Part shown: one piece after another, positions 19,386 through 29,045 of the stretch
Layout of the letters: the number at the start of each line of letters is the position of its first letter
Numbering within the stretch: the first letter of the stretch is position 1
Assembly: GCF_012241385.1 (NCBI RefSeq)
Contig: NZ_JAAVXB010000007.1
Span: 1-64,000 of the forward strand
Length of the DNA: 64,000 bases
Direction: 5' to 3'
Origin: Solimonas marina
GTDB taxonomy: Bacteria; Pseudomonadota; Gammaproteobacteria; Nevskiales; Nevskiaceae
Notes under the pieces: model-generated
The model's input: the letters and a program-made list of their open reading frames with translations, nothing else
The model's database searches: none
Told to the model about the DNA's origin: nothing
Made by a program: the position numbers and the translations under genes

Positions 19386-20201
19386 TTACTCGCCGCGGCG
19401 GCCAGCGCCGCGACCGGCGCGGTCACCGCCCGGCTTGCGCGGCGGGCGCGGCTTGCGCGGCGCTTCGCGCTCTTCGGCGGCGGCCACCGATTCCTCGGTG
19501 ACGCGGAACGGCACCGGGTTGGCGCCACGCGCTTCGATGATGGCGTCGGCCACGCACTGGGCGTAGACCTTGATCGCACGGGTCGCGTCGTCGTTGCCCG
19601 GGATGACGCAGTCGATCATGCTCGGGTCATTGTTCGAGTCGACCACGGCAACGACCGGGATGCCCAGCTTGCGCGCTTCGAGCACGGCGTTCTTTTCGTA
19701 GCCGGTGTCGATGACGAACAGGCAGTCCGGCAGGCTCGGCATTTCCTTGATGCCGCCCAGCGACTTGCGCAGCTTCTCGATCTCGCGCGTGAAGGTCAGC
19801 TGTTCCTTCTTGTTGAGGCGCGCGATCGAACCATCTTCGACCTGCTTCTCCATCTCGACGAGGCGCTTGATCGACGTCTTGACGGTCTTGAAGTTGGTCA
19901 GCGTGCCGCCCAGCCAGCGCTGGTTGACATACGGCATGCCGCAGCGCTTGGCCTCTTCCTCGACGGTCTCACGCGCGGCGCGCTTGGTGCCGACGAACAG
20001 GATGCGGCCACCGTTGGCGGCCAGCTTGCCGGCGAAGGAGCAGGCGTCCTTCAGCAGCGGCAGCGTCTGCTCGAGGTTGATGATATGAATGCGGTTGCGG
20101 CTACCGAAAATGAACTGGTCCATTTTCGGGTTCCAGTAGCGCGTGCGGTGACCGAAATGGGCACCCGCCTCGAGCAGCTGGCGCATGGTAATGTCAGACA
20201 T
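19386..20201 (-). CDS. rpsB: 30S ribosomal protein S2
   Basis: Small-subunit protein of 271 residues beginning [25 protein letters not shown] in outline, with the two S2 signatures visible (the [13 protein letters not shown] region and the later PDCLFVIDT region). Compared with E. coli (241) there is a C-terminal basic, Pro/Arg/Gly-rich extension ([18 protein letters not shown]), probably disordered and RNA-binding. It opens the rpsB-tsf series behind a strong promoter and a leader of about 130 bases. Confidence 0.98.
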   Translation of the reverse strand: MSDITMRQLLEAGAHFGHRTRYWNPKMDQFIFGSRNRIHIINLEQTLPLLKDACSFAGKLAANGGRILFVGTKRAARETVEEEAKRCGMPYVNQRWLGGTLTNFKTVKTSIKRLVEMEKQVEDGSIARLNKKEQLTFTREIEKLRKSLGGIKEMPSLPDCLFVIDTGYEKNAVLEARKLGIPVVAVVDSNNDPSMIDCVIPGNDDATRAIKVYAQCVADAIIEARGANPVPFRVTEESVAAAEEREAPRKPRPPRKPGGDRAGRGAGRRGE

Positions 20202-20334
20202 GGTGACTCCTACAGGTTATGGCAAATCGCGCCGGAGTCCGACCCGATACGGGTGGGCACCTGGAAGTGGCGCGAGTGGATTTCCGCAGGCGAGGACGAA
20301 AAAGACGCTGTCCGATTGCCTTTGGAGGGCGCGC

Positions 20335-20363
20335 TTTATACCATAGCGCCCCTTTGAAAACAA
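20335..20363 (-). promoter_or_regulatory. Sigma-70 promoter for rpsB-tsf
   Basis: On the minus strand TTGTTT and TATAAA are separated by exactly 17 bases. The inferred start leaves a 5' leader of about 125 bases before rpsB. In gammaproteobacteria the rpsB leader is a known site of S2 autoregulation; whether this one folds equivalently was not established. Confidence 0.6.
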
Positions 20364-20410
20364 CGAGTTTTGCTGCACTGCGAGCAGCGAAACCCGAGCA
20401 CCAGGCACGC

Positions 20411-21193
20411 ATGGCCGTTTCGATCAAAACCCCAGAAGAGCAGCAAAAGATGCGCGAGGCCGGCGAAGCCGCCGCGTCGGTCCTGATGATGCTCGAGCCG
20501 TATGTAAAGCCGGGCGTCACCACCGACGAGCTGAACCGCATCTGCCACGAATACATCGTCGGCACGCTGGACTGCATCCCGGCGCCGCTGCACTACGGCG
20601 GCGGCGGCGGCCGGCCGCCCTTCCCGAAGTCGATCTGCACCTCGGTCAACCACGTGGTCTGCCACGGCATTCCCGGTCCCAAGGTCCTGAAGAAGGGCGA
20701 TGTACTCAATGTCGACGTCACCGTCATCAAGGACGGCTGGCACGGCGACACCAACCGCATGTATTACGTCGGCGAGCCGAGCATCCTCGCCCGCCGGCTG
20801 TCCGAAACCGCGCACGAGTCAATGATCGAGGGCATCCAGCAGGTCCGCCCGGGCGCTCGCCTCGGCGACATCGGCGCCGCCATCCAGAAGTACGCGGAGG
20901 CGCGCGGCTTCTCGGTGGTTCGCGAATACTGCGGTCACGGCATCGGCCGCGGCTTCCACGAAGACCCGCAGGTCCTGCATTACGGCCGGGCTGGCACGGG
21001 TCTTGAACTCGTGGAGGGCATGACGTTCACGATCGAGCCGATGATCAATGGTGGCCGCGCCGATGTGAAGCTGCTGCCGGACCAGTGGACGGTGGTCACC
21101 AAGGATCATTCGCTCTCGGCCCAATGGGAGCACACGGTGCTGGTGACGAAAGACGGTTATGAGGTGCTGACACTGCGCGACGGTCAGATCTGA
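20411..21193 (+). CDS. map: Methionine aminopeptidase, type I
   Basis: Removes the initiator methionine from nascent proteins. It has 260 residues from the ATG at 20411 (MAVSIKTPEEQQKMREAG). Metal ligands of the pita-bread fold are visible: the Asp in NVDVTV, the Asp in WHGDTNRM, the His in GHGIGRGFHE, and Glu residues in TIEPM and WEHTVLV. It is divergent from rpsB, the usual arrangement, and its stop overlaps the glnD start by one base. Confidence 0.97.
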   Translation: MAVSIKTPEEQQKMREAGEAAASVLMMLEPYVKPGVTTDELNRICHEYIVGTLDCIPAPLHYGGGGGRPPFPKSICTSVNHVVCHGIPGPKVLKKGDVLNVDVTVIKDGWHGDTNRMYYVGEPSILARRLSETAHESMIEGIQQVRPGARLGDIGAAIQKYAEARGFSVVREYCGHGIGRGFHEDPQVLHYGRAGTGLELVEGMTFTIEPMINGGRADVKLLPDQWTVVTKDHSLSAQWEHTVLVTKDGYEVLTLRDGQI

Positions 21194-23871
21194 TGGGCGC
21201 CGAAATCGATCTGGCCGACGAACAAGCCGCCGGCATCTTCAGTGCCGCGCGCATCCGCTCGCGCCTGACGCAGGGCGGCCATTCGATCGCCGCGTTCCGC
21301 GACACCCTGGCCTGGGGTCGCGAGCGCCTGCACAGTCTGTTCTACGAGGGCCTGCCGGCCGACTCGCTGGTCCATGCCCGTTCCCACCTCGTCGACGAGG
21401 TGCTGCGCGCGTCCTGGCACAAGTTCCTGCCGGACGCCGCGTCCGGCATCGCGCTGGTCGCGGTTGGCGGTTACGGCCGCGCCGAACTGCTGCCGCATTC
21501 CGACATCGACATCCTGCTGCTGCACCAGGACGGCGCACTGGAGGAATACCGCAGCGCGCTGGAGCAGATGACCGCCTTCGGCTGGGACATCGGCCTGGAA
21601 GTCGGCCAGAGCGTGCGCACCGTCGCCGAATGCGTCGCCGAGGCGGAAAAGGACATCACCGTCATCACCAACCTGCTCGAAGCGCGCCTGCTGACCGGCG
21701 ACGCGGCCCTGTTCGAGCAGATGCAGGCGGCGCTGACGCCGGACAAGCTGTGGCCGGTCAAGGACTTCTTCGAAGCGAAGAAGGCCGAGCAGCAGGCCCG
21801 CCACCGCAAGTACGACGACACCGGCTACAAGCTGGAGCCGAACGTCAAGGAATCGCCGGGCGGCCTGCGCGACATCCACACCATCGGCTGGGTGACGAAG
21901 CGCTACTTCGGTGCGCAGACCCTCGGCGAGCTGCGTGAGCGCGGCTTTCTGACCCAGCAGGAATGCAACGAGCTGTTCGCCGGCCAGGATTTCCTGTGGC
22001 GCGTGCGCTTCGCGCTGCACATGCTGACCGGTCGCCACGAAGACCGCCTGCTGTTCGATCACCAGATCCGCGTCGCCGAGCTGTTCGGCTACGAGGACGA
22101 CGACAAGAACCGCGCGGTCGAGCAGTTCATGCAGCTGTACTACCGCACGATCAAGTCGCTGTCGTGCCTCAACGACATGCTGTTGCAGCTGTTCGAGGAA
22201 GCCATCATCCACCCGCTGCCGGGTGGCGAACCGATCGCGCTGAACCCGCGCTTCCAGGTCCGCAGCGGCTATCTCGAAGCACGTACCGACGACATCTTCC
22301 AGCGCTATCCGTGGGCGCTGATCGAGGTCTTCCTGCTGCTGCAGCAACACCCGAAGATCGAGGGCATCCGCGCGCAGACGCTGCGCCTGATCCTGCGCGA
22401 CGGCCGCCTGATCAACGACCAGGTGCGGCAGTCCGTGCAGGCGCGTTCGCTGTTCATCGAGATGTTCCGCGAAGGCCGCGGCCTGACGCGCAACCTGCGG
22501 CGCATGAACCGCTACAACGTACTCGGCCATTACCTGCCGGCGTTCGGCCGCATCGTCGGCCTGATGCAGTACGACCTGTTCCACACACTGACGGTCGACG
22601 AGCACATCCTGTACGTGGTGCGCAATGCGCGGCGCATGGCGATGCAGCGCTTCCGCCAGGAACTGCCGTTCTGCAGCCAGGTCATGGACCGTCTCGCCAA
22701 GCCGGAGCTGCTGTATCTGGCGGCGTTCTGGCACGACATGGCCAAGGGCCAGGGCGGCGATCATTCCGCACTCGGCGCCGACGAGGCCGAGCGCTTCTGC
22801 CTCGACCACGGCCTGTCGCACAGCGATGCGGCGCTGGTGCGCTGGCTGGTCCAGAACCATCTGCTGATGTCGCTGACCGCGCAGAAGCAGGATCTGGGCG
22901 ACCCCAACGTGATCGCCGAGTTCGCGCGCCTGGTCGCCACGCGCCAGCGCCTCGACTATCTGTATCTGCTGACCTGTGCCGATATCCGTGGCACCAATCC
23001 GGCACTGTGGAACGCCTGGCGCGACTCGCTGCTCAAGGAGCTGTACAACCTGTCGGTGCGCACCTTCGAGCGCGGCATCGACAATCCCCTGCACGCCGAG
23101 GAGCGCAGCGCGGAAATCCGCACCAAGGCGCTGGCGCTGCTCGAATCGCAGGGCATCGGTCGCGAGCGCGCCGAAACCGAGTGGAAGCGCTTCGACGATG
23201 ATTACTTCGTACGGCAGACGCCGGAGGAACTGACCTGGCACCTGCCGGCCATTCTCTCGGCGCAGGAGCAGGATCTGCCGCTGGTACTGGTCGCCTCGAT
23301 CGGCGGTCGCGGCACCAGCGTGTTCATCTACACGCGCGACCGCGATCACCTGTTCGGCCTGTCGACCGGCGTGCTCGCGCGTCTGGGCCTGAACATTCTC
23401 GACGCCCGCCTGCATACGACCGACGACGGTTTCGTGCTCGATTCCTACGTGGTCATGGAAGGCGACAACACGCCGATCACGCAGCCGATCCGCTTCGACG
23501 AAATTCGCGATGCATTACGCAAGGTGCTGTCCGATCCTGAAGTCTCGACGATCGACGTCAACCGACGCGTGCCGCAGCGCCTCAAGCATTTCAACACGCC
23601 GACCAACGTCCACTTCAGCCAGGACGATACGCGTGGCCGCACCATTCTCGAACTGGTGACTGCCGACCAACCGGGCCTGTTGTCGATCATCGGTCGCGTG
23701 TTCCAGAAACGCGGCATCCTGCTCAATGCGGCCAAGATCGGCACGATCGGCGAGCGCGCCGAAGACGTGTTCTACGTCACCGACCGCATGCACCGGCCGA
23801 TCGTCGACGAGCATGCGCTCGACGATCTGCGCGAGGTGCTGATCCGCACGCTGGACCGCGATCCGGCGTAA
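21193..23871 (+). CDS. glnD: Bifunctional PII uridylyltransferase/uridylyl-removing enzyme
   Basis: Primary nitrogen sensor that uridylylates PII under nitrogen limitation and reverses this when glutamine is high. The 892 residues hold, in order, a nucleotidyltransferase domain (VGGYGRAELLPHSDIDILLL, metal Asp pair), a GlnD linker region, an HD domain (FWHDMAKGQGGDHS, the uridylyl-removing site) and two C-terminal ACT domains that bind glutamine (the last around TADQPGLLSIIGRVFQK). It overlaps the map stop by a single A. All catalytic motifs look intact. Confidence 0.97.
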   Translation: MGAEIDLADEQAAGIFSAARIRSRLTQGGHSIAAFRDTLAWGRERLHSLFYEGLPADSLVHARSHLVDEVLRASWHKFLPDAASGIALVAVGGYGRAELLPHSDIDILLLHQDGALEEYRSALEQMTAFGWDIGLEVGQSVRTVAECVAEAEKDITVITNLLEARLLTGDAALFEQMQAALTPDKLWPVKDFFEAKKAEQQARHRKYDDTGYKLEPNVKESPGGLRDIHTIGWVTKRYFGAQTLGELRERGFLTQQECNELFAGQDFLWRVRFALHMLTGRHEDRLLFDHQIRVAELFGYEDDDKNRAVEQFMQLYYRTIKSLSCLNDMLLQLFEEAIIHPLPGGEPIALNPRFQVRSGYLEARTDDIFQRYPWALIEVFLLLQQHPKIEGIRAQTLRLILRDGRLINDQVRQSVQARSLFIEMFREGRGLTRNLRRMNRYNVLGHYLPAFGRIVGLMQYDLFHTLTVDEHILYVVRNARRMAMQRFRQELPFCSQVMDRLAKPELLYLAAFWHDMAKGQGGDHSALGADEAERFCLDHGLSHSDAALVRWLVQNHLLMSLTAQKQDLGDPNVIAEFARLVATRQRLDYLYLLTCADIRGTNPALWNAWRDSLLKELYNLSVRTFERGIDNPLHAEERSAEIRTKALALLESQGIGRERAETEWKRFDDDYFVRQTPEELTWHLPAILSAQEQDLPLVLVASIGGRGTSVFIYTRDRDHLFGLSTGVLARLGLNILDARLHTTDDGFVLDSYVVMEGDNTPITQPIRFDEIRDALRKVLSDPEVSTIDVNRRVPQRLKHFNTPTNVHFSQDDTRGRTILELVTADQPGLLSIIGRVFQKRGILLNAAKIGTIGERAEDVFYVTDRMHRPIVDEHALDDLREVLIRTLDRDPA

Positions 23872-23882
23872 CCCCCAACGAT

Positions 23883-23940
23883 GGTCGCGGCTCGCGCCGC
23901 TCCTACGAGCAAGCATGTAGGAGCGGCGCAAGCCGCGACC
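23883..23940. repeat. REP-type inverted pair 1
   Basis: GTAGGAGCGGCGCAAGCCGC-GACC at 23917-23940 faces an inverted copy at 23883-23906 with one mismatch, separated by 10 bases. This GTAGGAGCGGC family is widespread in intergenic regions of Pseudomonas and Xanthomonadales. It lies between glnD and dapD and would form a strong cruciform or RNA hairpin. Confidence 0.85.
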
Positions 23941-23977
23941 GCTCTTTCGACAATCCCGCACAACAAGAGTCCACGAC

Positions 23978-24793
23978 ATGACCACGCTCCAACAGCAGAT
24001 CGAATCCGCCTGGGAAACGCGCGCACAGTTCGACAAGAACGACGCCGGCGCGCGCAGCGCGATCGAAAGCGCGATCTCCCTGCTCGACCGCGGCGAAGCC
24101 CGCGTCGCCGAACCGACCGCCAACGGCTGGCAGGTCAACGAATGGCTGAAGAAGGCCGTGCTGCTGTACTTCCGCCTGCATGACAACGCGCCGATCGAAA
24201 TGGGCGGCCTGCTCGGCTACGACAAGGTGCCGCTGAAGTTCGCCAACTGGAGCGCCAAGGAATTCGTCGAACAGGGCGCGCGCGTCGTGCCGCCGGCGGC
24301 GGTGCGCAAGGGCTCGTTCATCGCGCCGAACGCGATCCTGATGCCGTCGTACGTCAACATCGGCGCCTACGTCGGCAGCGGCACCATGGTCGACACCTGG
24401 GCCACCGTCGGCTCCTGCGCGCAGATCGGCGCCAACTGCCATCTGTCGGGTGGCGTCGGCATCGGCGGCGTGCTCGAACCGCTGCAGGCAACGCCGACCA
24501 TCATCGAGGACGACTGCTTCATCGGCGCGCGCTCGGAAATCGTCGAGGGCGTGATCATCGAAAAGGGCGCGGTGATCTCGATGGGCGTGTTCATCGGCCA
24601 GTCCACGCCGATCTACGATCGCGACGCCGACACCGTCAGCTACGGCCGCGTGCCGGCCGGCGCGGTCGTCGTCGCCGGCAGCCTGCCCAAGGCCGGCGGC
24701 AAGTACAGCCTCAACTGCGCCGTGATCGTCAAGCGCGTCGACGAGAACACGCGCAAGAAGGTCGGCATCAACGCCCTGCTGCGCGATCTGTAA
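23978..24793 (+). CDS. dapD: Tetrahydrodipicolinate N-succinyltransferase
   Basis: Succinylates tetrahydrodipicolinate in the lysine/diaminopimelate pathway, using succinyl-CoA. It has 271 residues: an N-terminal helical domain, a left-handed beta-helix of hexapeptide repeats (for example [20 protein letters not shown]) and a C-terminal strand-rich tail. The trimeric family length matches. The pathway partner dapE is 880 bases downstream and dapA is at 54434-55312. Confidence 0.97.
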   Translation: MTTLQQQIESAWETRAQFDKNDAGARSAIESAISLLDRGEARVAEPTANGWQVNEWLKKAVLLYFRLHDNAPIEMGGLLGYDKVPLKFANWSAKEFVEQGARVVPPAAVRKGSFIAPNAILMPSYVNIGAYVGSGTMVDTWATVGSCAQIGANCHLSGGVGIGGVLEPLQATPTIIEDDCFIGARSEIVEGVIIEKGAVISMGVFIGQSTPIYDRDADTVSYGRVPAGAVVVAGSLPKAGGKYSLNCAVIVKRVDENTRKKVGINALLRDL

Positions 24794-24918
24794 TCGCGCA
24801 CGGCGGCAACGCGCAAAAAGCTTTAGAACCGCAGATTGCACAGATTCGAAGAAACAACCGAACGACGGTTTCTTCTGATGCAATCGGTGCGAAACCACGG
24901 TCTGCGCCTGGCAGAGAA

Positions 24919-24978
24919 GGTCGCGGCTGGCACCGCTCCTACAACGTTCGACCTGTAGGAGTGGCGCAAGCCGCGACC
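24919..24978. repeat. REP-type inverted pair 2
   Basis: The inner-facing copies (24919-24942 and 24955-24978) share GGTCGCGGCT and AGCCGCGACC ends with pair 1 and carry GTAGGAGTGG. Arms differ at three positions. It lies in the 297-bp gap after dapD, which contains nothing else recognisable. Confidence 0.8.
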
Positions 24979-25090
24979 CGCCGGAAGGCGCCGTGTCAGA
25001 TGACGCCACCACAACGCCCGACGAGCGAGCGCGACGCGGGATTCCTTCTGCGAAATCTGCGGTTAAGTGCCGTTCGCTGTTCGCCGCCGC

Positions 25091-25588
25091 TCAGCCCTTG
25101 CCCGCCTCGCCGCGATGCGAGACCGGCGCGCCGGGCCGTACGCGATCGGGCTCCAGCTCGCCGATGCGTAGATGCTGGGTCGCCAGCTGGATCTCGCGCA
25201 GAAAACACATCAGGCCGCAGATCAACGACGTGATCGACGCGACGAACAGTACGCCGATTGGAATCGACAGATTCCAGCGCGCGAACGTGCCGACGAACAA
25301 CACGACGATGACGCTGGCGATCAGCAAGGCGCAGCCGATGCAAAAGCCGATCGCGTAGCTGGTCAGATTGGCCCGCCGCGCCTGGTTGCGCAGCGCGATG
25401 CGCAAGCCCGGCAGGCGCTCGTCTGGCGCCGTGACGTACTGCCCTTCAAGACGGCGCGCGTGATCGATGATGCGGCCGAGCCGGCTGGTCAGCACGCCGA
25501 GCATCGCGCTGACGCCGCCAAGCAGGAACACCGGCGCAACCGCGACCTGGATGGTGTGGGCGATTTCGGCGACCTGGGTATCGGGCAT
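25091..25588 (-). CDS. DUF2721-type membrane protein
   Basis: A 165-residue inner-membrane protein. Hydrophobic segments are at about residues 15-35 (VAPVFLLGGVSAMLGVL), 75-97 (TSYAIGFCIGCALLIASVIV) and 107-128 (IGVLFVASITSLICGLMCF), with a basic cytoplasmic-type loop (RLGRIIDHARRLEGQ) after the first. This arrangement fits the DUF2721 family; no biochemical role is known to me. It is transcribed against dapD and divergently from dapE. The Pro/Arg-rich C-terminus is probably disordered. Confidence 0.75.
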   Translation of the reverse strand: MPDTQVAEIAHTIQVAVAPVFLLGGVSAMLGVLTSRLGRIIDHARRLEGQYVTAPDERLPGLRIALRNQARRANLTSYAIGFCIGCALLIASVIVVLFVGTFARWNLSIPIGVLFVASITSLICGLMCFLREIQLATQHLRIGELEPDRVRPGAPVSHRGEAGKG

Positions 25589-25675
25589 GTCGGCCCCTGG
25601 CGGGAGAATGGGTGGCCATTATCGGTCAGAAGCCCCAGGCGCTAGAATTCGCGTCCCCTCACGGATGTTGTTGCC

Positions 25676-26815
25676 ATGGCCGACGATGCCGCACCGCGCC
25701 CGGTGCTTGACCTCACCTGTGCGCTGATCGCACGCAAGTCGCTGACACCCGACGATGCCGGCTGCTGCGCGCTGATCGGCGAGCGGCTCGCCGCGCTCGG
25801 CTTTACGCTCGAATGGATAGACGCCGGCGGCGTCACCAACCTCTGGGCAACGCTCGGCAGCGGTGCGCCGCTGACGATCCTTGCCGGACACACCGACGTC
25901 GTGCCGCCCGGACCGCACCAGGAATGGCAGAGCGATCCGTTCGACCCGCAGATTCGCGACGGTGTGCTCTACGGTCGCGGTGCCGCCGACATGAAGTCGG
26001 GCCTGGCGGCGATGGTCGTCGCCGCCGAGCGGCGGCTGGCGCGCGGTCCGACCCAGGGCACCCTCGCCTTCCTCATCACCAGCGACGAGGAAGGCACGGC
26101 ACGGCACGGCACGCGCCACGTCGTCGAGGTACTGAAATCGCGCGGCCTGACGCCGGACTACGCCGTGGTCGGCGAGGCCACTGCGGCGCGCCAACTCGGC
26201 GACCGCATCACCATCGGCCGCCGCGGCTCACTGGGTTGCAATCTGCGCGTACTCGGCAAGCAAGGCCACGTCGCCTACCCCGACAAGGCCGACAACCCCA
26301 TCCATCGCCTGGCGCCGGCGCTGGCCGAGCTGACCACGACGGTCTGGGATCGCGGCAACGCGCACTTCCCACCGACCTCGTTCCAGGTCTCGAACCTCCA
26401 CGCCGGCACCGGCGCCAGCAACGTCATTCCCGGCGCCGTCGACGTGGTTTTCAATTTCCGCTTCTGCACCGAGTCGAATGCCGAAGACCTCAAGGCGCGG
26501 GTCAGCGAGGTGCTGGACCGCCACGGCCTGCGCTACGAGGCCGACTGGTGGCTTTCGGGCGAGCCGTTCCTGACCCGCGAAGGTGCGCTGATCGAAGCGG
26601 CGCGCGCCGCGGTCGGCGACGTCACCGGCCTTGATCCGCTGCTGTTCACCGGCGGCGGCACGTCCGATGCGCGCTTCATCGCGCCGTGGGGCGCCGAGGT
26701 GGTCGAAATCGGCCCGATCAACGACAGCATTCACAAGATCGACGAGCACGTGCTGGTCACCGATCTCGATCGCCTGTCGCGCATCTACGAAGGCATCCTC
26801 GACCGTCTCGCGTGA
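25676..26815 (+). CDS. dapE: Succinyl-diaminopimelate desuccinylase
   Basis: Zinc M20 peptidase-fold enzyme releasing succinate from N-succinyl-LL-DAP. It has 379 residues. Visible features are AGHTDVVPPG (first metal His and catalytic Asp), GRGAADMKSGLA (bridging Asp), TSDEEG (catalytic Glu pair) and the C-terminal His of NDSIHKIDE. The dimerisation lid domain lies at about 180-290. Its TGA is overlapped by the GTG of the next gene (GTGA). Confidence 0.97.
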   Translation: MADDAAPRPVLDLTCALIARKSLTPDDAGCCALIGERLAALGFTLEWIDAGGVTNLWATLGSGAPLTILAGHTDVVPPGPHQEWQSDPFDPQIRDGVLYGRGAADMKSGLAAMVVAAERRLARGPTQGTLAFLITSDEEGTARHGTRHVVEVLKSRGLTPDYAVVGEATAARQLGDRITIGRRGSLGCNLRVLGKQGHVAYPDKADNPIHRLAPALAELTTTVWDRGNAHFPPTSFQVSNLHAGTGASNVIPGAVDVVFNFRFCTESNAEDLKARVSEVLDRHGLRYEADWWLSGEPFLTREGALIEAARAAVGDVTGLDPLLFTGGGTSDARFIAPWGAEVVEIGPINDSIHKIDEHVLVTDLDRLSRIYEGILDRLA

Positions 26816-27819
26816 GTGCCGATCCGCACGCCGGCGCTGACCGCTTCGCGCCGCCGGCCTGGCTGCGGCCGGCGCAGCTGCAGTCCATCCTCGCGACCAA
26901 GAGCCCGCGCCGTCGCCGATGGCTGAAGCGCGACGGGCGCATGGAAGCCTGCGCCGAACACCTGCTGCTCGACGGCGGCGACGGCGTACGTCTCGGCGGC
27001 TGGCTGTCGCGCCAGCCCGAAGGCGCATCGACACGCGGCTTCGCGGTGCTGATTCACGGCTGGGAAGGCAGCCACGAATCGAGCTATCTGTACTCGATGG
27101 CCTGCCAGACCTACGCCGCCGGCTATGACGTGCTGCGCCTCAATCTGCGCGACCACGGCGGCAGCCATCACCTGAATCCGGAATTCTTCCATTCGGCGCG
27201 CATCGACGAGGTGCTCGGCGCGATCGCCAGTGCGCAGGCGATGCTCAAGCCGATGCCGCTGCTGGTGGTTGGCTTCTCGCTCGGCGGCAACTTCGCGCTG
27301 CGCGTCGGCCTGCATGGTCCGGCTGCCGGCGTTCACCCGCGGCTGGCGGTCGGCATCTCGCCGGCCATCAATCCGCGCGCGACGATGCAGGCCATCGACG
27401 ACGGCCCGTCACTGTTTCGCTGGTACTTCACCGGCAAGTGGCGGCGCACCGTGCAGGCGAAGAAGGCGGCCTGGCCGGACATCGACACCACCGCCCTGCT
27501 CGACGGCAAAAGCCTGATGGAGATCACGCGCGTGTTCGCCGAACGGCATACCGAGTACGGCGCGATCGATCCCTACTTCGCCGCCTACACGCTGGGCGCC
27601 GAACAGTTCTATGCGTCACCGACGCCGCTGGCGATCATCACCGCTGCCGACGATCCGGTCATTCCGGTCGACGACTTCCAGGCCCTGCGGCCGCAGGGCG
27701 CGCTGCGCGCGTTCGATCTGACGCGCTACGGCGGCCACTGCGGCTTCATCGAAGACCTGCGCTACAGCAGCTGGGCCGAGCGTCGCGTGCTGGCGCTGCT
27801 CGCCGACGCCAGCCGCTGA
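26812..27819 (+). CDS. YheT-like alpha/beta hydrolase
   Basis: A 335-residue cytoplasmic hydrolase of the COG0429/YheT type. Start: GTG at 26812 overlapping the dapE stop; the longer frame is the dapE shadow. The family N-terminus is present (WLRPAQLQSILATKSPRRRRW), followed by the oxyanion segment LIHGWEGS, the nucleophile elbow VGFSLGGNFALR (Ser), an Asp in ITAADDPVIP and the catalytic His in YGGHCGFIED. Natural substrate is unknown; family members act as esterases on short acyl esters. Coupled to dapE, but a role in lysine synthesis is not implied. Confidence 0.88.
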   Translation: MSADPHAGADRFAPPAWLRPAQLQSILATKSPRRRRWLKRDGRMEACAEHLLLDGGDGVRLGGWLSRQPEGASTRGFAVLIHGWEGSHESSYLYSMACQTYAAGYDVLRLNLRDHGGSHHLNPEFFHSARIDEVLGAIASAQAMLKPMPLLVVGFSLGGNFALRVGLHGPAAGVHPRLAVGISPAINPRATMQAIDDGPSLFRWYFTGKWRRTVQAKKAAWPDIDTTALLDGKSLMEITRVFAERHTEYGAIDPYFAAYTLGAEQFYASPTPLAIITAADDPVIPVDDFQALRPQGALRAFDLTRYGGHCGFIEDLRYSSWAERRVLALLADASR

Positions 27820-27829
27820 GACCTCGACT

Positions 27830-28945
27830 TCAGAAGTCCGTGCACGGATCGGGGCTGGCATTGACCAGTGTCGCGTCGGCACCGCTGACGGTCTGCGATG
27901 CGATCTGCTGCAATTGCACCGCGATGGTCGGGCTGATGCCCAGCGACGCCGCGGCGCTCTCGCCGGAGCCCAGCGTCGTCGCCTCGACGCCGGTGATGCG
28001 CTGGAACAGAACCAGCGCCGACAGATACGCGCCGTAGATGCTCGGGTGGTAGCGATCGGCACTGCTGATCTGCGGATCGTTGCTGGCATTGATGCCGTAC
28101 CACAGCGACGGCAGACCGGTGCTGCCAGTGTACGGATTCGGCTCGGCAATGCCCTGCGCCCAGGCCCGCATCCATGCATCGCCGACCGGCGCGACACCGG
28201 CGACGTCGCCGTCGCGCGCCGCCGCGCGATAGTAGGCATCGTGGTAGGCATCGCCGAGCTGCTGCAACGCATCGGCATAGTTCGTCGCGAAATCCGACGA
28301 CGACGTGCTGCCGGCCAGCGTCTGCGCGGTATCGGCACGCGGCCAGGTTTCGTAGAGCCACACGTTCGCCGACGGCGCGACGTTGTGCAATGAGGTCTCG
28401 ATCGACTGCACCGAGCTGCAGAACACCGCTGCATCGTGGTTCGAGTCGCCGGCCAGCGCCGACGGTAACGGCCGCGTGCTCTGCTCCTGCAGCACGATCG
28501 CGTCCCACTTGGCGTCGTACATGACGCTCGATGCCGCCGAGATATGCGTCTTCAGCGTCGCCGACGAAATCGCCTCGATATGCACGTCGTAGTCCAGGCC
28601 GGACTCGACGGCGAACTCGGCGAAGATGCCGGGAATGCCACCAAACGGGCCGCTTTCGTTGTCCTCGGCACGGCTGCCGGTGGCGTCAGCGTTGTCGTCG
28701 ATCACCAGCGGCGAGCCGCCGCTGATGGCCGAAGTACCGCCGTTGTTGTAGAGCCGCACGGGTTGGTAGCGGCCATGCGTGAAGCTGTTGCCGACAAACA
28801 GGATGTGCCGCTGCGCCGCATCGTCGCCGGACGACGAACCGCCGCCACTTCCGGCATCGCCTGACGACGAACCACCGCCGCCACCCGAGCATGCGCTGCA
28901 GACCAGCGCGGCAAGCGCCGCGCCCCGGACAAAGTTTCTCCTCAT
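27830..28945 (-). CDS. Putative lipoprotein with SGNH-hydrolase-like fold
   Basis: A 371-residue exported protein. The N-terminus has a short signal sequence followed by CSAC and a Gly/Ser low-complexity linker, so it is probably a lipoprotein, although the lipobox lacks the usual Leu at -3. The first strand reads ILFVGNSFTHG, a GNS form of the SGNH serine block, and the C-terminal part has DRYHPSIYGAYLSAL with the Asp-x-x-His pair of block V. An esterase or polysaccharide deacetylase-type activity is possible; no substrate can be named. It is convergent with the hydrolase, 10 bases away. Confidence 0.75.
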   Translation of the reverse strand: MRRNFVRGAALAALVCSACSGGGGGSSSGDAGSGGGSSSGDDAAQRHILFVGNSFTHGRYQPVRLYNNGGTSAISGGSPLVIDDNADATGSRAEDNESGPFGGIPGIFAEFAVESGLDYDVHIEAISSATLKTHISAASSVMYDAKWDAIVLQEQSTRPLPSALAGDSNHDAAVFCSSVQSIETSLHNVAPSANVWLYETWPRADTAQTLAGSTSSSDFATNYADALQQLGDAYHDAYYRAAARDGDVAGVAPVGDAWMRAWAQGIAEPNPYTGSTGLPSLWYGINASNDPQISSADRYHPSIYGAYLSALVLFQRITGVEATTLGSGESAAASLGISPTIAVQLQQIASQTVSGADATLVNASPDPCTDF

Positions 28946-29045
28946 GGTGCCCCTGTTCGCGGCGATGGAATCGACCTGGATTCTCGGCCGCCGTGGGCGA
29001 GCTGCCCATAACTCGATAGAGCTAGAGGCGCCGCCAGCCGCCGCG

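Noticed and set aside
21184-23415. Minus-strand frame of 743 codons opposite glnD
   Set aside because: Antisense shadow of a well-supported gene; composition is typical of third-position GC bias.
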